Source of the DNA: Clostridia bacterium
GTDB taxonomy: Bacteria > Bacillota > Clostridia > Oscillospirales > CAG-272
DNA length: 64,000 nt
Direction of reading: 5' to 3'
NCBI GenBank assembly: GCA_017503325.1
Contig: JAFVTI010000034.1
Location: 1-64,000, forward strand
Shown one piece after another: positions 1-7,383 of the stretch. Under the pieces are notes generated by a model that was not told the DNA's origin, did not search any database, and worked only from the letters and a program-made list of their open reading frames with translations. The number at the start of each line of letters is the position of its first letter. Within the stretch, counting starts at the first letter, position 1. The position numbers were made by a program, and so were the translations under genes.

Positions 1-2
1 AT

Positions 3-21
3 GGGCGTGCAAAATTAGCGG
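3..21 (+). repeat. 19-bp dispersed repeat, copy 1
   Basis: GGGCGTGCAAAATTAGCGG occurs here and again, exactly, at 15046-15064. Both copies are intergenic. The role is unknown. Confidence 0.6.
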
Positions 22-37
22 GATGAGAATAAAAAAT

Positions 38-61
38 GGGCTGCTTCATTTGAGGCAGCCC
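38..61. other. Hairpin GGGCTGC...GCAGCCC
   Basis: Short inverted repeat followed on the + strand by TGTTTTC. It could be the terminator of a gene lying left of the window, but the T-tract is poor. Confidence 0.35.
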
Positions 62-84
62 TGTTTTCAAACAAAAAATATAGA

Positions 85-209
85 GTTGCTGCAGGTGCTG
101 GCGAACGCAGTTCGCCCCTACGGAAATTCATATAGAGGGTTAATGATAACAAAACCCAAAACAAAAACACTCGTAGGGGCGAACTGCGTTCGCCAGCGCC
201 TGCGACAAC
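85..209. repeat. Long inverted repeat with GTAGGGGCGA ends
   Basis: Two exact 26-bp arms (97-122 and 172-197) face each other across 49 bp. Looser pairing extends the structure to 85 and 209. The arms contain the CGTAGGGGCG core also seen at 41202, 46956 and 58502. It carries no coding frame of note. It behaves like a small non-autonomous palindromic element (REP or MITE type), which is inference. Confidence 0.7.
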
Positions 210-228
210 AACTTATAAACCAACAAAT

Positions 229-257
229 AAGGACCGTATCAACGTGATACAGTCCTT
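229..257 (-). terminator. Terminator of the Gfo/Idh/MocA gene
   Basis: Hairpin with 13-nt arms (229-241 and 245-257). It pairs better as minus-strand RNA, with one G-U wobble, and is followed on that strand by a T-rich run. It sits 52 bp after the stop of the minus-strand oxidoreductase. Confidence 0.55.
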
Positions 258-309
258 GTTTTGTGCGGATTTTACCGCTGTTTTCGCAGCCCCATGGGGC
301 TTTGCTTTT

Positions 310-1608
310 TTATTCTTGCTTGCTTCCTTGGGTCAGGGCTGCGGTGCGGTACGTGCCCTCGGTCTTGGCACATTCCTCTGCCCAAAGAGCGGCCTGGCGG
401 TCGTAGATCTCCTGCGGGATCTCGGGAGTGCCCGCAGCGAAATTGGGCAGGAGCATATCTCCTGCGGCCTTGGGGTCGGTGCAGGCGGTATCATGACGCC
501 ATTTTTCGCGTTCTTCCTTGTTTCTGAGGTTGGGAACCTCCATGGAAACGCCACCTGCCAGAATGGATCTGTAAGCAAACAGACCGGGCAGGAACATATC
601 CAGCGCTTCGTAGACGTCGATGGTATCTGCTGTCTCATCGCCCAGAATACGCTTGATGAAGTAGTACATGGAGAAGAAGTCGGATCCGCCGTGGCCAAAG
701 CCTGCCACGTCCTCGGCAGGTGCGTGCTCGGGGAAGTAGGAGCGCAGCGAGCCTGTCTCGTAGCCGCCGTCATATTCATCCTTGTTGATGTAGATCTTGG
801 CAATATGTCCGTCCATGGCATCCTCGCGGCCGCATTCCATGCGTCCCTTGGAGCCGTACATGGTGTACCAGATCGAGTTTCTGTACAGGTCTCCGTGGAT
901 CGACTTGACGATACCTCCGTTTTCCAAGGTTACCATCTCAATGCCAAACTGACCGCTCTTGCATCCCGTGCGCAGACGGCGGGCGTTCTTGGTTCCCTCA
1001 AAGCCAATGACCGATACGGGACGCAAGCCGGTGGAGTGGATGATGGGACCTAAGGAGTGCGTGCAATAGAAGGTGGCATAGCCGTTGTTGCGCCAGTGAT
1101 CTGCCTCACCGTAGGTAATAGAGGGCCAGATGGGCTCGCAGTTGTGAATGTATTCGCCCTCGCCATATTCGAATTCGCCGATCTCGCCGCTCTCGTAAAG
1201 CTTTTTCATCTCGTAGGGGGCGGGCATGTAGCAGTAGTTTTCGCCGTAAGAATAAACAAGGCCGCTTTCCTCCACAGCCTCCACCAGTTCCACAGCCTCC
1301 TTCATGTTCTGAACGGGAAGCACCTCGGAGAACACGTGCAGACCCTTTTTCAGGCAACGGATGGCAAAGGGCGCGTGCTCGTTGGCATAGTTTGCCAGCA
1401 CCACAGCATCCATATCGTGCTCGATAAACTTGTCAAAATGATCGTAGAAGGTAATATCCAGGCCTGCGGCAGCCTCTCTTTGCGCGTCCAGCGCCTCGGG
1501 GCTCTTGTCACAGATCGCGACCACCTCTGCGTGGTCTGCTCGCTTGCAGTAGTTGATCATGCTGGTGCCGCGGTAAGCACCCAAAACGCCAATTCTAACT
1601 TTTTTCAT
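310..1608 (-). CDS. Gfo/Idh/MocA family oxidoreductase
   Basis: The 432-residue protein opens with a Rossmann nucleotide-binding segment (VRIGVLGAYRGTSMI, residues 4-18), followed by the acidic VVAICD at the end of the second strand. This is typical of NAD(P)-dependent Gfo/Idh/MocA sugar or cyclitol dehydrogenases. The usual EKP catalytic-lysine motif is replaced by SEVLP (residues 94-98), so the lysine is missing. The rest, including YGENYCYMP, follows the family pattern. AAAGGAAA precedes the ATG. It is transcribed away from an AraC-type regulator, which may control it. The substrate is unknown; a cytoplasmic step in sugar catabolism is likely given the neighbours. Confidence 0.85.
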   Translation of the reverse strand: MKKVRIGVLGAYRGTSMINYCKRADHAEVVAICDKSPEALDAQREAAAGLDITFYDHFDKFIEHDMDAVVLANYANEHAPFAIRCLKKGLHVFSEVLPVQNMKEAVELVEAVEESGLVYSYGENYCYMPAPYEMKKLYESGEIGEFEYGEGEYIHNCEPIWPSITYGEADHWRNNGYATFYCTHSLGPIIHSTGLRPVSVIGFEGTKNARRLRTGCKSGQFGIEMVTLENGGIVKSIHGDLYRNSIWYTMYGSKGRMECGREDAMDGHIAKIYINKDEYDGGYETGSLRSYFPEHAPAEDVAGFGHGGSDFFSMYYFIKRILGDETADTIDVYEALDMFLPGLFAYRSILAGGVSMEVPNLRNKEEREKWRHDTACTDPKAAGDMLLPNFAAGTPEIPQEIYDRQAALWAEECAKTEGTYRTAALTQGSKQE

Positions 1609-1667
1609 GAGTTCCGTTTCCTTTCATTTGTTTGATAAACAATGGATATTGTGAACTTTACAGTATC

Positions 1668-1676
1668 ATTATACCA
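1668..1676 (-). promoter_or_regulatory. Extended -10 of the oxidoreductase gene
   Basis: On the minus strand TGGTATAAT is an extended -10 element. I see no convincing -35. It lies about 60 bp upstream of the ATG at 1608. Confidence 0.55.
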
Positions 1677-1738
1677 TATGCAAAGCTTGTCGTCTGTGGC
1701 CAAATCACACATATTAGTGGAAAATAGTCATGTTTTGG

Positions 1739-1767
1739 TTGACACGATCAATGAAATGTGCTATACT
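1739..1767 (+). promoter_or_regulatory. Promoter of the AraC-type regulator
   Basis: TTGACA (1739-1744), 17-bp spacer, TATACT (1762-1767). Transcription would begin near 1774, so translation from the earlier in-frame ATG at 1642 is ruled out and the start is at 1801. Confidence 0.8.
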
Positions 1768-1800
1768 GATGCCATCTTATCCGAAGAAGGAGGCAGGATC

Positions 1801-2634
1801 ATGGCTGAGCAGAACGTTTGTCGCTTCGTTCCGCGTGAGATCAACGACCATAGCATTCATACCGTCCATTTCGTGCTGGAAACCAAGGAGCAGCTCTACA
1901 CGGGGCTGCGACTCAAATCTTTATATACCGTTTATTACGTGCTTCAGGGAGAGGGGAGACTGCATACCAGAGGAGCGGTTCTGCCCTTGCAGCAGGGGGA
2001 CGTTTTCTTTTCATTTCCCGCCGAGCCTTTTGCCATTGAATCGGTTTCGGATTTTCAATACATGTACATCAGCTTTTTAGGCGCGCGCGGCAATCGTATC
2101 ATGGAGCAATTGGGGGTCTCTCCCAAGGCCATGCTGTATCCTGCCTGCCCCGAGCTGGAAACGGTTTGGGTGCAAGGTCTTGAAAGCCCCGCGGAGCTTT
2201 CGGATATTGCCAGCGAGGCGGTGCTGCTCCACACTTTTGCCTACCTTGGCAAACGCCTGCCCAAGTTTTCCAGCCGCGATGAGGGCAGGATCGACCTTGT
2301 GTCCATGATCCAGAAATACGTGGACGAGCATTTTTCGGATCCCGATTTTTCCTTGGAGCGACTGGGAAGTGATCTCAAATACAACAAAAAGTATCTGTCC
2401 ACGGTGTTCAAGCGGCACGTGGGCGTGGGGATTGTGGAGTATTTGCACACGGTGCGCATTCAGCATGCCTGCACCATGCTCAAGCAGGGCTTTACCAGCG
2501 TCAGCGACGTCGCGCTTCGCTGCGGCTATCCCGACGCGCAGTATTTTTCCAAGGTGTTCAAGCGCAGAATGTCCTTAGCGCCCCGCGAATATATGGCGTC
2601 GATCAAATCCGAGTCGTCCATGTCGAATTCATAG
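1801..2634 (+). CDS. AraC family transcriptional regulator
   Basis: 277 residues. The N-terminal part (about 1-150) looks like a cupin sensor domain (VYYVLQGEGRLHTRG, LQQGDVFFSF). The C-terminal 100 residues hold the two helix-turn-helix units of AraC proteins, ending in ALRCGYPDAQYFSKVFKR, the family signature. I chose ATG 1801 because GAAGGAGGCAGG sits just before it and the promoter lies downstream of the longer ORF start. It is divergent from the Gfo/Idh/MocA gene, so it probably senses a sugar and regulates that gene. The effector is unknown. Confidence 0.9.
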   Translation: MAEQNVCRFVPREINDHSIHTVHFVLETKEQLYTGLRLKSLYTVYYVLQGEGRLHTRGAVLPLQQGDVFFSFPAEPFAIESVSDFQYMYISFLGARGNRIMEQLGVSPKAMLYPACPELETVWVQGLESPAELSDIASEAVLLHTFAYLGKRLPKFSSRDEGRIDLVSMIQKYVDEHFSDPDFSLERLGSDLKYNKKYLSTVFKRHVGVGIVEYLHTVRIQHACTMLKQGFTSVSDVALRCGYPDAQYFSKVFKRRMSLAPREYMASIKSESSMSNS

Positions 2635-2641
2635 CAAAAAA

Positions 2642-2675
2642 GGGCTGAATCAGCAATGATTCAGCCCCTTTTTTA
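2642..2675. terminator. Bidirectional terminator
   Basis: GGGCTGAATCA, GCAA loop, TGATTCAGCCC, then a T-run on the + strand, with a matching A-run on the other side. It separates the convergent AraC regulator and GH99-like lipoprotein genes. Confidence 0.9.
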
Positions 2676-2680
2676 TTTCG

Positions 2681-5600
2681 TTACATCAGCGAGCGGTACA
2701 GCGTGGTCAGGGTATCCGCATCTTCTATAACAGAGGATGCAATGACCACAAGGCCGTCTGCGGTAATGGTCACGCTCTTGCCTGCGGCTGCAATGGCCTC
2801 GGCGGGCATGACGTAGGTGATGCCGTAGTGCGAGTAGGTATCAAGTCCTTCGCAGGAAATGCCGATGATCTCTTCCACAAAGGCCTTGGGGAGATAGAAC
2901 TCGTCGCCTCTGCCCATCATTACGCCCTTGGTGCTGGAAGCGTCCAGTCTGACCTGCTTGCCGCCTGCAAATGCGTTGTAAGAGCCGGCCTTGAGCACGA
3001 TCATATCCTCGGTCAGGACCTCGGGGATCTTGACCTCGGTCTGCACGGTGGTGTAGCGGTAGTTGAAGCGGTCGTTGGGAGCGGCGTCGCCCTGGTCAAG
3101 GAACTGCATGACGTTGCCGTCTGCGACAGAGTTGTCCGCCCACTTGAAATCAAAGGTGTCGCCAAGGTTCATGACCGAGCGTGCGATCTTGATCTGCAGC
3201 ACGTTGCCGCGCAGATTGTACTCGGCCTCACCCACGGTCTCAAATTCCCAGGTGTCGGTGCCCACGAACTTTTCCACCGAAACCTTGCCGTCCGCCTGCG
3301 AGCGGTTGATGATAAAGTCGTAGCCGTACCAGCCGGTCTGTGCGTTGCAATCGGCGTCGATGAAGAGGTTCATCCAGTTCGTGCCTTCGGGAGCGGTGAT
3401 GTCCTCGGCGCACTCGGCGTAGAAGTAAAGGTTGTCGGCGTCGGAGGAGACCTTGCAGGTCACAAAGTCGTTGCGTCCGGAGGTGTTTACGTAGCGGAAA
3501 TCACCCACGTAGGAGAAGTGATCGCGATCCACGGTGTCGCCCTGATAATCACGGTACTCGGGGCCTACGATATACCATTGTCCGAGGTCGCCCTCGATAT
3601 CGATCGCCCATTGCTCAAAGGCCGCTTCGCCGACGCGAGAGCCCTTGTACTTGCGGATGTTCTGTACCATTTGGTAGAAGTAGTTGTCGTTGTAGCCACC
3701 CGTCATAGGCTCAATATCGCGGGAATATTCGGTGTTGAATGCGTCCACGTAATACCATTGATACTTGGGAACGCTTTGGTTGACTCTGTATTCGTTGCAA
3801 ATGGTCTGTCCCTGTGCGGGATTGTCCACGGAGCCGCCCCAGCGGCCTGCCCACCATTCGTTCCAGCCCGTGATCATGACCAGCGGGGGATCTACCTCCA
3901 TGGCGTAATCAAAATGCTCCTGGAATGCAAGACCCAGGCCCGAGGTGGTCTTCATGAGTGCGTAACCGAAATCCCAATCGCCCTCGTAGTCGGGAATGCC
4001 GTTTTTCTTGGTATAGCTGCGGCCACCGTTGGTGCCTGCGCTGCCGTTTGCCCAGAAGCCGCACATGACGATCATCTGCTCCACGTCACCCTCGGGGGAA
4101 AGACCGGGAGACTGGGGATACATATCCGCCCATGCCCAGCGACCCTTGCCGTCCTTGGAGGTGTACCAGCCGTCGCTTGTAAATGCCCAGCTCTGACGGG
4201 CGGTGAAAAATTCGTTCATTTCATCAGGAAGGGTTTTTGCCAGCGAATCGGGATAGAAGATCAGCGGCTTGCCGTCCCACATAAACCACATATCGGCATA
4301 TTTGCCGGTCGAATAGTAATTGTTCCAAAGGAAATTCAGCGAAGAGGCAGCCAGGGAATCGGTGTTGCCGCAATGGAAGCAGATCTGCGGCACGGCATAT
4401 CCCTCGGTACGCATCTCACTCCAGACGCGCAAAAGCGTTTCCAGATTGTGCTCGTAAATAATGCCGTTGGTGGCGTCCACGTAAATGAAATCCACACCCG
4501 CCTCGGCAAGCATGTAGCCGTGCTTGCGGATGACCCATTCGTCATCCGAGTTATAGTAGCCAAAGTAGGGCTCGGCCCAGTAGTGCGCAAAGCCAAGGTT
4601 GCCCTGCGGGATCAGATCCCAAACGGCATCCACACCACCCGAAAGGTAAGCAGCCGTGTGGTCAAACAGAGGATTCTGCCCCTGCTTGGTGGCGTTGTGC
4701 CACATGAAGTAAAAGATACCGACCTTCTTATCGCCGGGGGTGGCGGTGTCTGTGCCAACGGGCGTGGTACGGTCTGCGTCATCGGTTGCTACCCACGTGT
4801 CCGCGAAAACGTCACGGGAATTGAGCATGTCGATGGGCTCGGTCGTGTAGCCGGTCGATTCGCCCGAAACCTTGATATTGGTCAGTTTTACTGCTTTTTT
4901 CATATGATGCGTCCAAATACGCGCATAGCCCGTTTTAGCCACCGGTGTGCTCAGCGGCTCGGTGATATCGGGGCTGTCGCTTCCTTCCAGATAAAATTCC
5001 AGCTTGTCGTCAAGGATCACCAGCCTTGCCAGGGGTGTTTTTGTGCCCGCGTCGTCGTAAAAGATCGAGATCACGTTGGCAACCGGGTCGTCCTCAATGA
5101 TCAGGCTCACGCCCTCGGAAAAGTCCACGGGGCAGGGAAGCATGGTGCAGCCCGGCCACTTGCCGGTACGCAGACCGATCTTCTGGTCCTTCATCAGGAT
5201 CCATACGCGCGCCGATTCATGGTTGGGCGCGGCTCCCGTATTTGACAAACGCAGACCAAAGTAGGCGCTGTCGTAATTCGCTTCCGGCTCAGGCTCGGAG
5301 GAGGTCAGCTTGAACTGATATCTGGCTGTCACGTTTTCATTGAACGAAAGGCCGATATTAAAGCACGAGAGCGTGTTTGCATTGAGCGAAACGGTGCTTT
5401 TCTTGGCTCTTCCTTCACCGATGGAGAACGCGGGGTCGGGTTCGTCCTCGGAGTATGCATGCTCTTCCGAGACGATTTTTTCAATCTCTGTCACGGTCTG
5501 CTTTTCAAAGCTCAGGTCGGTCGTGTTCTGAAAAGGACCCTCTTGCGGCTTGGAGCGATCGATCTCGGGGATCTGCTCCTGCGTCGGCACCTCCTCGGTG

Positions 5601-5695
5601 CCTTGCTCGCTTTGCTCGTCTTGGCAAGCGAACATGCCAAGCAGCATGGATGCGCACAAAAGGCAAAGGAATATTCGTTTGATTGACTTTGGCAT
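2681..5695 (-). CDS. Large multidomain lipoprotein with GH99-like catalytic region
   Basis: 1004 residues. A signal peptide ends at Cys24 (LLGMFAC), so it should be anchored outside the membrane. A glutamate-rich linker and a beta-rich domain come first. From about residue 325 to 700 there is a TIM-barrel-like region with VGIFYFMWH, DFIYVDATNG and ITGWNEWWAGRW, resembling GH99/GH71-like hydrolases. Around 745-870 lies a DOMON/CBM9-like module, and the last 100 residues resemble a copper-amine-oxidase-type surface domain. It starts 24 bp after the NlpC/P60-like lipoprotein gene with a strong AGAGGAGG site, so the two form an operon. Likely role: surface glycan binding or cleavage. The exact substrate cannot be read from sequence. 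Confidence 0.75.
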   Translation of the reverse strand: MPKSIKRIFLCLLCASMLLGMFACQDEQSEQGTEEVPTQEQIPEIDRSKPQEGPFQNTTDLSFEKQTVTEIEKIVSEEHAYSEDEPDPAFSIGEGRAKKSTVSLNANTLSCFNIGLSFNENVTARYQFKLTSSEPEPEANYDSAYFGLRLSNTGAAPNHESARVWILMKDQKIGLRTGKWPGCTMLPCPVDFSEGVSLIIEDDPVANVISIFYDDAGTKTPLARLVILDDKLEFYLEGSDSPDITEPLSTPVAKTGYARIWTHHMKKAVKLTNIKVSGESTGYTTEPIDMLNSRDVFADTWVATDDADRTTPVGTDTATPGDKKVGIFYFMWHNATKQGQNPLFDHTAAYLSGGVDAVWDLIPQGNLGFAHYWAEPYFGYYNSDDEWVIRKHGYMLAEAGVDFIYVDATNGIIYEHNLETLLRVWSEMRTEGYAVPQICFHCGNTDSLAASSLNFLWNNYYSTGKYADMWFMWDGKPLIFYPDSLAKTLPDEMNEFFTARQSWAFTSDGWYTSKDGKGRWAWADMYPQSPGLSPEGDVEQMIVMCGFWANGSAGTNGGRSYTKKNGIPDYEGDWDFGYALMKTTSGLGLAFQEHFDYAMEVDPPLVMITGWNEWWAGRWGGSVDNPAQGQTICNEYRVNQSVPKYQWYYVDAFNTEYSRDIEPMTGGYNDNYFYQMVQNIRKYKGSRVGEAAFEQWAIDIEGDLGQWYIVGPEYRDYQGDTVDRDHFSYVGDFRYVNTSGRNDFVTCKVSSDADNLYFYAECAEDITAPEGTNWMNLFIDADCNAQTGWYGYDFIINRSQADGKVSVEKFVGTDTWEFETVGEAEYNLRGNVLQIKIARSVMNLGDTFDFKWADNSVADGNVMQFLDQGDAAPNDRFNYRYTTVQTEVKIPEVLTEDMIVLKAGSYNAFAGGKQVRLDASSTKGVMMGRGDEFYLPKAFVEEIIGISCEGLDTYSHYGITYVMPAEAIAAAGKSVTITADGLVVIASSVIEDADTLTTLYRSLM

Positions 5696-5719
5696 AAAAA
5701 CCTCCTCTTTGTTGCGGGA

Positions 5720-7174
5720 TCACTGTTCCGCGTATAAATCGTGGTAATAAATATTGTTTTGTTCGGTCGCTACCGGTCTGTAGGCGAAAATGAAGGGGGC
5801 GTCACCGTAGCTGACAGGCTCTCTGGTGGGCTGCTTTTTGTTCATGATGCGCGAGTCCGAGCCGTGATCGTAGCGATATGCGCTGCCGTCCTTGGGGTCG
5901 GATGCAAGGATAAAGACGTGCTGCGGGCCGCCGTCGCCGGCAGGACGGACGAATATGATGTCTCCCGCGCGCAGATCCTCGATATTTGTGATCTTTTCAA
6001 AGCCCATTTCCTCGCACCATGGGTGCAGGTTGGATACGACCTTGCCCTGTACCAAGGGCTGGTCGGTAAATCCTGCGCGGTACAGGATCCAGTCCACAAG
6101 TCTGTCGCAGCTGGTGCGGTGCGGCGCGTGGTTGATGCCCGGATTGGTGCAGGAATCTCCGTATTTGAATTTCTCCACTCTTGCATAGTTGACAACGCAA
6201 TAGCCCTCACGCAAAAGATTGGTCTGCAGCAGGGAATAGGGGGTGTATACCACCTCACCCTTTTCGTTTGCCACGCGATATCCGTACTTCATGTATTTGT
6301 CGCAATAAGCCTTGGCCTCTTCAAGCGTTGCAAATACCTCCCCCTTGACGTTATCCTCGGGCAGGTGCAATCTGTCCTCGTAAAGGCAGACGTAATAACC
6401 CGGGGCAACCTCGGGGATGGGCTCTGTCGGGCCGCGATCCTTGGCAATATACGCGTCAGCCTCGGCGCGGTCTGCGCAAAACGCGATCTGCTCGATGATG
6501 AAAAGGTTATCGGGATTGACGAAATTGGAATAATCCAGGCGGAAGCCATCGTTAAATCGTACGCACCAGTCCTCGGTGGTCTCGTCTGCTTCAAATATCA
6601 CGTATTGCCATACGCGCTCGCCAAAGAATTCGAAGTCGCCGCCATAGATCTCAATCATGGAAAAGTTGCCCTTGGCATGCTCGCGCTCGTTTGTCGCGTA
6701 GAACAGCTCAAAGGCACCGCCCCATTCAGCCCGGATCTTGAATACGATCACCTTTTTCTCGTCGGGTGTAAAGGGCACGTAATTGCCTGTCTTGTCGTTG
6801 AGCGGATAGCCTGCTGCGAGGTACATGCTGTTTATGTCCCAGGCTACGCTTGGGTCACGGGATTCCTTTTTGGCGGTTGCCTCCAGTCCCATATCTCCCT
6901 GCGTCACCGTGGTGGCCGTGCCTCTGGGGAAGGCCTCCTTGAATACCGCCGCGTCCAGCTCTGCCAGATTGATGCGGTCGGGATAGGGGATCAGATAGGG
7001 CAGCGGCTCGGGCTCAGGCTCAGTCTGCTCGGCTACGGTGGTTTGCTCCGGCTGCTCCGAGACAATTGCATCGGACGTCTGATCCTCCGGGCTCTTGGTA
7101 TCCTTACAAGAGGTAAGGACTGTCAAAAGGGAGGCAAGTCCCAATATGTAGCAAAGAAATCTTTTTGGCGTCAT
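5720..7174 (-). CDS. Lipoprotein with C-terminal NlpC/P60-like domain
   Basis: 484 residues, lipobox LTSC with Cys23. The first two thirds contain a beta-rich module without clear identity (WQYVIFEADETTEDWCVRF). The C-terminal part has TSCDRLVDW (near residue 355), GDIIFV (near 406) and QHVFILA (near 420), the Cys/His layout of papain-fold NlpC/P60 or CHAP peptidases. It may act on peptidoglycan or on a peptide/amide in glycan material. It is first in a two-gene operon with the GH99-like lipoprotein. The catalytic assignment is inference from motif spacing. Confidence 0.65.
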   Translation of the reverse strand: MTPKRFLCYILGLASLLTVLTSCKDTKSPEDQTSDAIVSEQPEQTTVAEQTEPEPEPLPYLIPYPDRINLAELDAAVFKEAFPRGTATTVTQGDMGLEATAKKESRDPSVAWDINSMYLAAGYPLNDKTGNYVPFTPDEKKVIVFKIRAEWGGAFELFYATNEREHAKGNFSMIEIYGGDFEFFGERVWQYVIFEADETTEDWCVRFNDGFRLDYSNFVNPDNLFIIEQIAFCADRAEADAYIAKDRGPTEPIPEVAPGYYVCLYEDRLHLPEDNVKGEVFATLEEAKAYCDKYMKYGYRVANEKGEVVYTPYSLLQTNLLREGYCVVNYARVEKFKYGDSCTNPGINHAPHRTSCDRLVDWILYRAGFTDQPLVQGKVVSNLHPWCEEMGFEKITNIEDLRAGDIIFVRPAGDGGPQHVFILASDPKDGSAYRYDHGSDSRIMNKKQPTREPVSYGDAPFIFAYRPVATEQNNIYYHDLYAEQ

Positions 7175-7223
7175 TCACTCATCCTTTCTTCTCGGCTGAG
7201 AAAATGTGATTGATTGTACAATA

Positions 7224-7253
7224 ATTGTAGCATGTATGGCTTATCTTTGTCAA
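7224..7253 (-). promoter_or_regulatory. Promoter of the lipoprotein operon
   Basis: Minus strand: TTGACA (7248-7253), 18-bp spacer, TACAAT (7224-7229) preceded by TGC. It drives the two lipoprotein genes and is back to back with the GH36 promoter. Confidence 0.8.
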
Positions 7254-7312
7254 GCCTGCACAAACAACACGTGTATTTTAGTCTGTATTTTCTGTCTATT
7301 TGTCTTATTTTC

Positions 7313-7342
7313 TTGACAATGCATCCTGTTGTGCTTTATAAT
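7313..7342 (+). promoter_or_regulatory. Promoter of the alpha-galactosidase gene
   Basis: TTGACA (7313-7318), 18-bp spacer, TATAAT (7337-7342), about 40 bp before the ATG. Confidence 0.85.
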
Positions 7343-7383
7343 ACAATTGTCAAATTTTTACACAGGAGCGAAAGGAAAAGGAT

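Noticed and set aside
1642..1800. Longer N-terminus of the first AraC gene
   Set aside because: The promoter lies inside this part, so it cannot be translated from the main transcript.
2828..5245. Open frame of 805 codons on the + strand
   Set aside because: It is antisense to the GH99-like lipoprotein, which has a signal peptide, RBS and domains. The opposite frame has no recognisable motif or RBS.
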